From: an uncultured Alphaproteobacteria bacterium
GTDB taxonomy: Bacteria > Pseudomonadota > Alphaproteobacteria > Methylaequorales > Methylaequoraceae
Assembly (NCBI GenBank): GCA_902526175.1
Contig: CABZJY010000003.1
Location: forward strand, 1 to 64,000
DNA length: 64,000 nt
Reading direction: 5' to 3'
Below, piece after piece: positions 20,035 through 29,300 of the stretch (position 1 is the stretch's first letter; each line of letters begins with the position of its first letter). The position numbers and the translations under genes were made by a program. The notes beneath the pieces are model-generated. The model saw only the letters and a program-made list of their open reading frames with translations, was not told the DNA's origin and ran no database searches.

Positions 20035-21213
20035 TTGAAGAAGCTTTTTTATAATAGCATAGATCAGTTTATTATGAGAATAATATTGTTTACGCTTGTA
20101 TTAAATTTATTATTTTTATTTTCCGCTGTTCTTCTAGCCAAAGAACATAATCTAAAAATGGTTATATCTCAAGGTAGAGCTGTTATACAAAGTAATGATT
20201 TACAGTTAGCCAAAAAAAGAGCCTTGGATGAAGCTCTCTATTTAGCAAGTCTTCAAGGCGGAGCAAAAATTGACGGATATTCAAGTATTGATGAAAAAAC
20301 AAGCTTGAAAGAAAATCTTTTAGTTAGACCGTCTTCTCAGATAGTTGATTTTAAAGTATTGGATGAATCAAATGATGAAACACATTTTACTATTAAAATA
20401 CAAGCTGCGGTTTTCCATGGTCCTGATGATATTGATTGTGATATAAAAAAAAAAATAAATTTATCTTATCTTAAACCAAAATTTATTGTTTCTAGTAAAC
20501 TACCAGCATGGACTAATGGTTTGCCCTCAGTAATTTCACAATCAATTTTTTTAAACCTTCAAAGTTTAAATAAAATTAATTTAATAAATAAAAATTCCTT
20601 TTACGTTGACACAAATAAAGTGAACAAAATTAGTCATGAATTAGATTATGAGTCATTGACTGAAAATAGTATTAGAATAAAAAATGGCGAATACAGTGTT
20701 ATATCAGAAATAAAATTAGATTTTGCAAAATCACGTTTACACAGATTTAGTAATGAAATCTTGTTTTATATAAAATTGAATCTGTATAAAGGACCTAATT
20801 ATAATTTTGTAGATTCATTTAGTTATAATTTTTCCTTAGATTTGGGAAATGAAACTGGATATCCACACATTGATGGTTTCTACAAAGCGTCAAAAGAAAA
20901 AATAATTGACCTTACAAAATTAAGTTTATCAAAATTTCATTACAGATTACTAGATAAATTAAGTTGTATGCCCTTAGAAAGTGAAGTTGTATTAAGAAAT
21001 AATCAAATTCTGGTTGATCTTGGAACAAATCAAGGACTTTCCAATGGAAAAGTAGGATTAGTATCAACAACAAAAAATATGGATTATTCCACTACTGATT
21101 GGTCTGTGCTTACTGTAATTTCTGCAAATAGAGATTATTCTATACTTGAACCACTTAACCCAAAAATAAAAGGTGGTGAGTTAGAAGGAAAAATAATAAG
21201 ATTTATGAATTAA
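20035..21213 (+). CDS. flgT: FlgT-like flagellar assembly protein
   Basis: GRAVIQSNDLQLAKKRALDEALYLASLQGGAKIDGYSS, C-terminal NQILVDLGTNQGLSNGKVGLV; TTG start at 20035 or ATG at 20074. Confidence 0.78.
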   Translation: MKKLFYNSIDQFIMRIILFTLVLNLLFLFSAVLLAKEHNLKMVISQGRAVIQSNDLQLAKKRALDEALYLASLQGGAKIDGYSSIDEKTSLKENLLVRPSSQIVDFKVLDESNDETHFTIKIQAAVFHGPDDIDCDIKKKINLSYLKPKFIVSSKLPAWTNGLPSVISQSIFLNLQSLNKINLINKNSFYVDTNKVNKISHELDYESLTENSIRIKNGEYSVISEIKLDFAKSRLHRFSNEILFYIKLNLYKGPNYNFVDSFSYNFSLDLGNETGYPHIDGFYKASKEKIIDLTKLSLSKFHYRLLDKLSCMPLESEVVLRNNQILVDLGTNQGLSNGKVGLVSTTKNMDYSTTDWSVLTVISANRDYSILEPLNPKIKGGELEGKIIRFMN

Positions 21214-21222
21214 GGTAAAACT

Positions 21223-21657
21223 ATGAAAAAAAAATTAATTTATATTTTCACATTTCTAATTTTGAACTTTAATATTATAAAAGCAAATGAACCTTTTGTA
21301 GTATTAGAGTATAACAAATCGATCGATTCTGATAGTAAACAATTAGATCGTGATAATCCATTTCTAAGAAACTCAAGTTATAACACGATGCATAAGGTTG
21401 AGGCTGGAGATTCTTTAAGTGGTATAATCAATAAATATTATGCTAACACAGGTTTAAATAAAAAAATCATTGAGGTTTCAATTATAGAAATCAATAGTAA
21501 AGCTTTTGTGAAAAAAAATCCACATTATCTCTTTGCCGGAAAAAATATTAAAATTCCTTCAATTAATGAGATTATGCAACTAGTAAAAAACAAACCTAGT
21601 AATGAAAACCTCTCTTCAGATCGAGCAGGTCATATTTATTTTTTTGGTGGAAATTAA
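21223..21657 (+). CDS. secreted LysM-like protein in flagellar operon
   Basis: Signal peptide; HKVEAGDSLSGIINKYYANTGLNKKIIEVSIIEIN..LFAGKNIKIPS. Confidence 0.75.
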   Translation: MKKKLIYIFTFLILNFNIIKANEPFVVLEYNKSIDSDSKQLDRDNPFLRNSSYNTMHKVEAGDSLSGIINKYYANTGLNKKIIEVSIIEINSKAFVKKNPHYLFAGKNIKIPSINEIMQLVKNKPSNENLSSDRAGHIYFFGGN

Positions 21658-21660
21658 ACA

Positions 21661-22371
21661 ATGAAAACAAAATTTAAATTACACCTAGTATTGATCTCAA
21701 TTCTAATTTGTCATCCTCTTTTTTCTAAAGAAATTTCCGGGGAGTTTATCAAAGATTCAGCTAAAAATTGGCTTAATAATAATGGTGTTGAAGAAAATAT
21801 TTCTCTTTTGTCCGAAATAAAATATCCTAAGTGTAATAAGCTCGTTTTTTCAACTGTATCACTTAATTATTCATTAATTAAAGTTTTTTGCGAGAAACCA
21901 AATAAATGGAGTATCATTCTACGTAATAAAATTTTAAAGCCAAAAAGAATTAAAAAATCTCAAAAATTAAATGATCGTTATAAAAATGAAGTTATTGTAT
22001 TAAAAAATGATTTGGATATAGGATCTGTGGTTAGCCCTGATGATATTAAAGAAATTTCAGTAAATACTTCGATAAATAGAGGTATTGCTCTAAGTAAAAA
22101 CGACGTTATAGGTAAAAGAATTAAAAACAAAATATTAGCAAATAAACCAATTTATTTAAAAAATCTTGAAAAAAATTGGATGATTGAAAAAAATTCAAAG
22201 GTTATATTTGAAAATAGTTCGGAGTTTATTAAAATTAAAGTTGATGGAATAGCCCTAGAAAATGGGGATTTAAATGATAAAATCAAAGTTAAAAATATTT
22301 CAAGTGGAGAAATTTTAACTGGTTTTGTAAATAATAATAAAAAAGTAATATTTAGGCCTAAACAATTTTAA
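21661..22371 (+). CDS. flgA: flagellar P-ring assembly chaperone FlgA
   Basis: Signal peptide; VIVLKNDLDIGSVVSPDDI, SAF-like domain, IKVKNISSGEILTGFV. Confidence 0.83.
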   Translation: MKTKFKLHLVLISILICHPLFSKEISGEFIKDSAKNWLNNNGVEENISLLSEIKYPKCNKLVFSTVSLNYSLIKVFCEKPNKWSIILRNKILKPKRIKKSQKLNDRYKNEVIVLKNDLDIGSVVSPDDIKEISVNTSINRGIALSKNDVIGKRIKNKILANKPIYLKNLEKNWMIEKNSKVIFENSSEFIKIKVDGIALENGDLNDKIKVKNISSGEILTGFVNNNKKVIFRPKQF

Positions 22372-22409
22372 TTGTCAGTCGTTTAAATATATGAATAATA
22401 GGTATAATT

Positions 22410-22724
22410 ATGATCGATCAAATAAAAAATAAAGTACTTAATAACGCTAAAAGTACCTCCGTTGACACTCAAACTAATAAAAAAGTTAGTAAAACTAATA
22501 CTGTTTTGCAACAAACGTCAACAGACCCAAAAACTTCTAATGCAGAAAAAAATATTTCTAAATTCGTAAGTAAAGAAACTATTAAAGATATGTCAAAAGA
22601 ACCTCCTGTAGATAAAATTAATGTAAGTAGAATTAAAAACGCAATCGCTAGTGGTTCCTATCCTGTTGATTTAGAGAAAATTTCTGACGCATTATTTACT
22701 GCATACAAGGAAATGAAAAACTAA
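22410..22724 (+). CDS. flgM: anti-sigma28 factor FlgM
   Basis: 104 aa; C-terminal VDKINVSRIKNAIASGSYPVDLEKISDALFTAYKEM. Confidence 0.85.
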   Translation: MIDQIKNKVLNNAKSTSVDTQTNKKVSKTNTVLQQTSTDPKTSNAEKNISKFVSKETIKDMSKEPPVDKINVSRIKNAIASGSYPVDLEKISDALFTAYKEMKN

Positions 22725-22748
22725 ATATTTTGTGTTATACTTTAAAGT

Positions 22749-23009
22749 ATGCATGAAAATTTAGATAAATTTATCACTATTTTAAAAAAAGTAGTTTCTG
22801 GAAACGGTGATCTCAATACTATTGAATCAGAACTTTTAAACATTTCTAATAATTTAAAAACCAATCTATCGGCGCTAAATAAAGATGATTTAGATCTGAA
22901 AAAGAAAATAAATATAATTGAAAAATTGATTTTAGAAATTGAAAAAAAATTTAAAAAAAGTTCGAATTTATTAGAAGAATTTAAAAAATTTATTGAACAA
23001 AAAAAATAA
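22749..23009 (+). CDS. small coiled-coil protein, possible FlgN-like chaperone
   Basis: 86 aa helical protein directly after flgM; function by position only. Confidence 0.5.
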   Translation: MHENLDKFITILKKVVSGNGDLNTIESELLNISNNLKTNLSALNKDDLDLKKKINIIEKLILEIEKKFKKSSNLLEEFKKFIEQKK

Positions 23010-23049
23010 AAGTCTTTAAAGAATTAAGAATTGTTAATATTCTAATTTT

Positions 23050-23475
23050 ATGAATTTTTTTTCTAACTTATTTACTAATCCTGCTGAAGGTTTCTTAAAG
23101 ATCTCTTTAATAATTATTTTTATAAATATTTTTTTGCTACTTATTGCTTACTATTACGATCATATATACAAAAAGAAATTATTAAAGAAAATGGATGCTT
23201 ATGAACTTTCTCTCAAAGACTTAGTAGAAGAATTTAGAAGCTTCGAACTATTACTTGTTGAACAAAAAAAGGTGCTTGACGATTATAAGTATAATTTTCA
23301 AAGAACTGAGCAAGAGATATCGAGATTAGCGGATTCACATTCAAGTGATGAAAATATTACAACTGCTATTAATCTTGCAAAAGAAGGTCTTAATGCAGAC
23401 GAAATCTCTGCAAAGACTGGATTACCATTAGAAGAAATCGAACCAATTATCAAATATCATGGTAGACAAAGCTAA
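23050..23475 (+). CDS. DUF2802-like membrane-anchored protein
   Basis: N-terminal TM, coiled coil, C-terminal AINLAKEGLNADEISAKTGLPLEEIEPIIKYHG. Confidence 0.65.
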   Translation: MNFFSNLFTNPAEGFLKISLIIIFINIFLLLIAYYYDHIYKKKLLKKMDAYELSLKDLVEEFRSFELLLVEQKKVLDDYKYNFQRTEQEISRLADSHSSDENITTAINLAKEGLNADEISAKTGLPLEEIEPIIKYHGRQS

Positions 23476-23477
23476 AT

Positions 23478-23849
23478 TTACATTTTGAATGAATTTTTTA
23501 TACAATTAATACTGAAAACCTTATTTTTATGAATGCCTTTTATAGTATCAGTACCTCTTGCAATCTCAAGCTTAAGATTTTCACCTTGGATTTTAAATGT
23601 CTCGTTTATTTCAGTTCTGTCAATTAAATCAAGAGTAAACTCTTTATTATTTATTAAAATCTGGCCCCTAGAATTGTTTTGTTTTTTTGTAATCCAAATC
23701 TTCTCAATACCATAGTCATTTTTCTTACATTCAAATTTGTCATAACTAAATCGTTGGAATGTATCTTTGCAACCAATCAAAAGAATAAGAAAAAAAAAAT
23801 AATAAAATTTATTTTTCTTCAGAGTCAGTCTGAGTAGCTTTTTCTTCAT
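23478..23849 (-). CDS. small predicted lipoprotein
   Basis: YFFFLILLIGC lipobox; 41-nt overlap with upstream gene; start uncertain. Confidence 0.6.
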   Translation of the reverse strand: MKKKLLRLTLKKNKFYYFFFLILLIGCKDTFQRFSYDKFECKKNDYGIEKIWITKKQNNSRGQILINNKEFTLDLIDRTEINETFKIQGENLKLEIARGTDTIKGIHKNKVFSINCIKNSFKM

Positions 23850-24723
23850 GTTGTTTTAATAAATCTTTTTTTCCTTTTGTATCTTGAAAAGCTTCAGGAC
23901 TCTCCATCACTCCAGCTTTGGTTTCATCTTTTTGTTTGGTATCCTTACTTTGTTCAGATTTAACATCATTATTTACTTCTGCACCCTCAGTGCTCTGATT
24001 TGGCAAAGAAGAGTTTTCTTTTTCAACATTATCCTGATTTGCTGAAATAGATTCATTCTCTTTTTTTTCTAATTCGTCTTTTTTTGTGTCTTCAGTTCCT
24101 TTTATTTCAACTTCTTTTTCTTCTGATTTTTCAACTTTATCTGTCTTTTTTTCATTCTCCTCTTCTTTTTTACTATTAGATTTTATTTCTTTTTGTTTTT
24201 GTTCCGGTTCTTTTTTTTCATCTTTTTTTACATCTTCATTATTAGTTTCGGAATTTCTAACTTCTTCAGCTTTCTTGCTTTTAATAAGTTTTTCACCATC
24301 CGATTTTTTAACATCTAATATTACATCTTTATCAATTGATTTTCCGTCAATATCACACGCCTCAAGAAGTTTAACTCTCATCCATTCTTCTTTTTGTTTT
24401 GATTCTTTATTTTTATCTGGTTCTTCAACTTTATCAATGTTTTCCGGATTTACTTTAGGTGTTGCACGCATTCGAGGTTTGTTTTCGTATAACATTTCAA
24501 TTTTTTGTCTAATAATTTTTAAACGTGCAGCTAATACTCCAAGTCGTGTATTTTCATCCATTTGATCATTTAAGAGCTTTTTTATTATTTCATTAACCTC
24601 ATCAAGTGGCTTATTACCAATTTTAGAAATAATTTTATCCCTAATTTTTATTATTTCAGGATCAAGCTCATCATTTAATTCGTCTAACTTTACTACCATT
24701 TTATTCAACCTTTCATTTGGCAT
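23809..24723 (-). CDS. E/K-rich low-complexity protein in flagellar locus
   Basis: 304 aa; ordered-looking N-terminal ~95 aa then a long EKKEE/KKDE-type tail; no signal peptide seen. Confidence 0.75.
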   Translation of the reverse strand: MPNERLNKMVVKLDELNDELDPEIIKIRDKIISKIGNKPLDEVNEIIKKLLNDQMDENTRLGVLAARLKIIRQKIEMLYENKPRMRATPKVNPENIDKVEEPDKNKESKQKEEWMRVKLLEACDIDGKSIDKDVILDVKKSDGEKLIKSKKAEEVRNSETNNEDVKKDEKKEPEQKQKEIKSNSKKEEENEKKTDKVEKSEEKEVEIKGTEDTKKDELEKKENESISANQDNVEKENSSLPNQSTEGAEVNNDVKSEQSKDTKQKDETKAGVMESPEAFQDTKGKKDLLKQHEEKATQTDSEEK

Positions 24724-24733
24724 TTAATTTGCA
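24718..24733 (+). promoter_or_regulatory. putative sigma54 (-24/-12) promoter of flgBCDEF
   Basis: TGGCATTTAATTTGCA; GG-N10-GC, 43 nt before flgB ATG. Confidence 0.8.
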
Positions 24734-24760
24734 AATTCCAAACCAAAATAGGTTTTTTTT

Positions 24761-25150
24761 ATGATTAATACATTTAAACAACAATTAGAAGTTTTTAGCA
24801 AGGCTATTGGCATAAGAAATAGAAGAAATGAAATACTTGCTTCTAATATTGCTAATGCAGCAACACCTAATTACAAAGCAAGAGATGTAGATTTTGAAGT
24901 TGAACTTGCAAGATCACTCAGTGTTGGACCTATAAAAACAAGTAATGATGCTCACTTTGCAGTAGCATCCAAAAATTTACCTGGAAAAGTCCAATATAGA
25001 AAACCTCTTCAACCATCTATGGATGGAAATACAGTTGAACTTGCAGTTGAACAAATGGAATTTGCTGAAAACTCAGTTAGATATCAGACGACACTTAATT
25101 TTATAAATGGGAAATTATCAGGATTAATGAGCGCAATTAGAGGTGAATAA
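24761..25150 (+). CDS. flgB: flagellar basal-body rod protein FlgB
   Basis: RNEILASNIANAATPNYKARDVDFEVEL. Confidence 0.94.
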   Translation: MINTFKQQLEVFSKAIGIRNRRNEILASNIANAATPNYKARDVDFEVELARSLSVGPIKTSNDAHFAVASKNLPGKVQYRKPLQPSMDGNTVELAVEQMEFAENSVRYQTTLNFINGKLSGLMSAIRGE

Positions 25151-25563
25151 TGGAAATTAAAAATATTTATCATATAGCAAAAAGAGCCATGGGTGCTCAA
25201 CTAGTAAGAATGAATGCAATAGCAAGTAATCTAGCTAATGCTGACAATATTGCTAGTACCCCAGAGGATGCATACAAACCAATAAAGCCTGTTTTTGAAA
25301 CAAAATATTTCGACATAATAAAAAAAAGAGGTATTTCAACCGTTGATGCGGTTACTGTTGAACAAATGAAAGATGAACCAATTAAAGAATATAAACCTGG
25401 GCATCCTTTAGCAGACGAGGAAGGCTTTATCTATAGAGCGCCTGTTGACAGCCAAGAAGAGTATGTAGAAATGCTTGAAGCATCAAGGCAATACCAAAAT
25501 AATATTGAAGTAATTACAACCATTAAGGGACTAATGTTAAAAACAGCAAATTTAGGAAAATAA
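25150..25563 (+). CDS. flgC: flagellar basal-body rod protein FlgC
   Basis: AQLVRMNAIASNLANADNIASTPEDAYKP..YVEMLEASRQYQNNIEVI. Confidence 0.94.
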   Translation: MEIKNIYHIAKRAMGAQLVRMNAIASNLANADNIASTPEDAYKPIKPVFETKYFDIIKKRGISTVDAVTVEQMKDEPIKEYKPGHPLADEEGFIYRAPVDSQEEYVEMLEASRQYQNNIEVITTIKGLMLKTANLGK

Positions 25564-25576
25564 TTTGGAGTAAAAT

Positions 25577-26278
25577 ATGGCAGACGTAACAAAAACATCA
25601 GATCAATCTTTAAATTCAATTTTAAATAAACTTGGAATAAACTCAAACGAAGAAGCCAAGAACAAAAAAAAAGATTCGCTTGGTCAGGCAGACTTTTTAA
25701 AGCTTATGACCACACAACTTCAAAATCAAGATCCTTTTTCTCCTATGGACAATGGAGACTTTATTGCACAAATGGCCCAGTTTTCTACTGTTACAGGTAT
25801 AACAGAAATAAACAATAATTTATCTAACATTGGTTCAAAATTAGAACCAAATAGAGTAGCTACTGCTGCGCAGTTTTTAGGTCATTCAGTTTTAGTTCCT
25901 GGCAAAAGAGTTAGTCCTGATGATAATGGTGAAATTCATGGTGTGGTCGATTTACCTGCTAGTTCAACTGATGTTGGGTTAACTTTCACTAACTCAAGTG
26001 GTGAGGTGGTAAAAACAATAGAATTAGGGGCACAAAATAAGGGTCTCATTGGATTTAGTTGGACTGATATTCCAGATTCTATAAAAAAATTAAATGAAAA
26101 GCTTTCAATACAAGCATTTGCAGGGAATAAAAATGCTTCAGATGGTGTTTCCACAGCAGTTTATAATAAAGTAATAGCTGCATCAGCACCGAAAGAAAGT
26201 GAAGACGTAATTTTAGAATTAAAAGATTTTGGAGAAGTATCAGCTTCCAAAGCAATTAAACTTAAATCAAAAGACTAA
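25577..26278 (+). CDS. flgD: flagellar hook assembly protein FlgD
   Basis: LGQADFLKLMTTQLQNQDPFSPMDNGDFIAQMAQFSTVTGI. Confidence 0.95.
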   Translation: MADVTKTSDQSLNSILNKLGINSNEEAKNKKKDSLGQADFLKLMTTQLQNQDPFSPMDNGDFIAQMAQFSTVTGITEINNNLSNIGSKLEPNRVATAAQFLGHSVLVPGKRVSPDDNGEIHGVVDLPASSTDVGLTFTNSSGEVVKTIELGAQNKGLIGFSWTDIPDSIKKLNEKLSIQAFAGNKNASDGVSTAVYNKVIAASAPKESEDVILELKDFGEVSASKAIKLKSKD

Positions 26279-26303
26279 TAATTAAAATAAATAGGAGTAA
26301 ACA

Positions 26304-29300
26304 ATGTCATTCTACACAGCTTTAACAGGACTTAATGGATCACAGTCAGATATATCAGCTACATCAAATAATATTGCTAACGTTAACACGACTGGTTTTA
26401 AAAGATCTAGGGCAGAATTTGGTGATATTTTTGCAACCTCACCTCTTCAGAATGCATCATCTTCAATCGGTTCAGGAACAATTTTAAAAGGTGTAAAACA
26501 ACAGTTTACTCAAGGAAATATTAGTTCGTCATTAAACGCTCTTGATCTAGCAATTTCTGGACAGGGATTTTTTGCTCTGCAACCATCTTTAACATCAACA
26601 CAAACCGTGTACACTAGAAACGGATCTTTTAATGTTAATAATGACAGATACGTTGTCGATTCATCTGGACAGTTTGTTTTGGCCTACCCTGTTAACGCCG
26701 ACGGATCAGTCACAGCTAAAGACTTAGTTAGTGCAAATCCACTTCAACTACCAATTACTTCTGGAACGCCTCAAGCTACATCAAATATCGAGTTAGGTGT
26801 TAACGTTCCTGCAACAGCACCAGTGATTACAGAAAAAGCTGAGTTTTCAACGGGGTACACTTTTAGTCCAACTAATCCAGAATCATTCAATAATTCAACG
26901 TCAATCACAATCTTTGATGATTTGGGTAACCCAACAATTGCAACAATTTATTTTATTCGTACTCAAGCAGCATCAGCAGCTGATCCTACCAATAAATTTG
27001 AAACCAGATTAGTTATAAATAATACAGTAATTGAACCGGATTTAGTTAAAGCTGTTGATGATACGAAACAACCAATTTTTATTGATAGATTTGGTCAACA
27101 AACCACAAATGTTCCTGATGATAACTACTTCCTCGAAGGAAAAGGTTCACCACTTTATAAAGCTGATAGTTTGAGAACACTTGTTGATTCTACTCCTGCC
27201 AAAGTTACTGGTGAAACAAGTGCTTTTGATTTTGGTGAAGAGGGAGATAAGACAGTAAACATTGTTACAGATCCAGTTCAATTTAACTCAACCAGAGAAA
27301 GTGGAGATACAACTTCTAATACTTATTGGGGAAAAAATTTTTTAACAATTAATGTGGATAATGCTGATCAGCCGATTAATATCGATATCAGACCTGGCTC
27401 ATACAATGCTGCTGCACTTGCAGCAGAAGTTCAAAGAGCCATTAATACTGCTTATGGAGATGATAAAAAGATTCAAGTAGTTCAAAACGTTGATGATACA
27501 ATTACAATTGATCTACTTAAGCTTAATGCTGATGGTACATCGACCGGTTTAACAACACCAATTTCAGTTGATTTACTCTCATCCTCTTATGTATCTTCAA
27601 TTGAAAATTTAACTTTGACTGGTGCTTCACCAGACTTTACCAAAGAGCAATTTTTGGCTCATACACAGGCAAGGCTTAATGCAACACTTAATGACTATGC
27701 AGTTGATGCAACTAACGATACTGTTGATAACGCAACAGCACTTGGTGTAAGTAACAAATTATTCGCTAGAGGTGTTGGTCAAACTATGACAGGTATTCTG
27801 GAATTTAACCAGGCATTTTCTGTTAGTAGAAAATCCTCTGCTAATAACTTAACGTCTGTTACTGATAACAATAGATTTATGACACATTCTTATTTTGGGA
27901 GTGCACCGCAGCTTAATGTTTATGATAATAAGAATGCACTATCAGCAAATGCTAGCTCAAACCTAATTGAATACGATCAGTCAGAAAATACTGTAAAATT
28001 TTATTTTGGTAATTCAGGTGATCCAGGGTTAACCGTAAATGAAAAAATAAGAATGATTGGTAAATTTGCAACAGCTGATGCAACAAATAGTAATTTTGTT
28101 AACGGTAGAGAATTTACAATTATTTCAACTGGAACTACTGGTGGTCATTATTATGTTGAGTGTAGTACTTCAGGAATGAATTTTCCAGATGCAGACTTTA
28201 ACTTGAGTTCAACCAATAATTCAGCAAATGCATACAGTGACGAATCTGACGATCTAGAGGCATTTTTTGAAGGGTCGTCTAATGTATTTAAAGGAGCCAC
28301 AGATAATTTTAGTAGTAGCAAGGTTGTTATAAGAGAGATTGGTTCTGAAAATAAACATTCTTACACAAATAAACAAATGACAAATGCAAGTGTCACTAAT
28401 GGTGCTACCAATATCATTACAATTGACGGTGAAGAGTTTGCTTTGACTGATAGTGCAGGAAGCGCAGTAGACTCAGCCGCAAAACTTGGTCTTGGAACAT
28501 CATCTAATGAAGATGCAACATTTACCGTTGCAACTCACTGGGTCGATGAGAAGGATCCTCCAATTGAAGTAACATATGATGAATTAAATCAAAGACTTCA
28601 ATTTGAGGTTGATAGAAACGTACTAGGAACTGGAACTGATAGTAACTTTAATAGTTTTAAACTTTCAGGTGCAGCGACGGCGAGTTCAACCAATAATCTT
28701 GGAATTCCTGCACTAGCAAGTGCAACTGAAACACTTATTAAAGGTGGAGAAAAATTTTCAGGCGGTACATTTGTTGCCGATGGAGCTGAAATTCAATTAA
28801 ACGATAAAAGATTTGGGATCAAGGTAGAATATAATAGTGAACTTCAGGCATTTGATTTCAAGAGTGGGACTACTGGAGAAGCTATCGCTGCAAACGGTGC
28901 AATTGGAGTTACAACAGCGCAATCCGCTTCAAGTATTGTGGTTGGCAGATATTCCTTATCAACAACTAATGGATCACCTGTTGATACTACAGATTTTTTT
29001 GCAGGAGATAACCATTTACTTGGAATAGGAGCTAATAAAACTACTACCACTACGGATGCAGCAGGACTTGCTGCTAAACCTGCAGTAGCAACTGGGGCTG
29101 CAGCAACTGAGGCCTTAACAGAAGTCTTTAAGCTTACAGCTAATAATAATGAAAATATTTTTAACGTTTCAGTAAACGGTGTAAGTGGTATTTTAGAAAT
29201 TCCTCCTGGTTTTTATGTTGGATCAACTCTTGCTGACGCATTACAAGAGAGAATAAATCAAGTTGAGGACTCAACTGGTACAACAGCAGGTGGTATTACT

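Noticed and set aside
24086-24565. 159-aa Ser/Phe-rich ORF antisense to the E/K-rich gene
   Set aside because: Product is the expected complement of GAA/AAA-rich codons (TTC/TTT/TCT); low complexity, not a plausible gene.
23809-24723. Repeated TTCTTTTT-like units looked repeat-array-like
   Set aside because: Irregular period and codon-phased; it is a low-complexity E/K coding tail, not a CRISPR or tandem DNA repeat.
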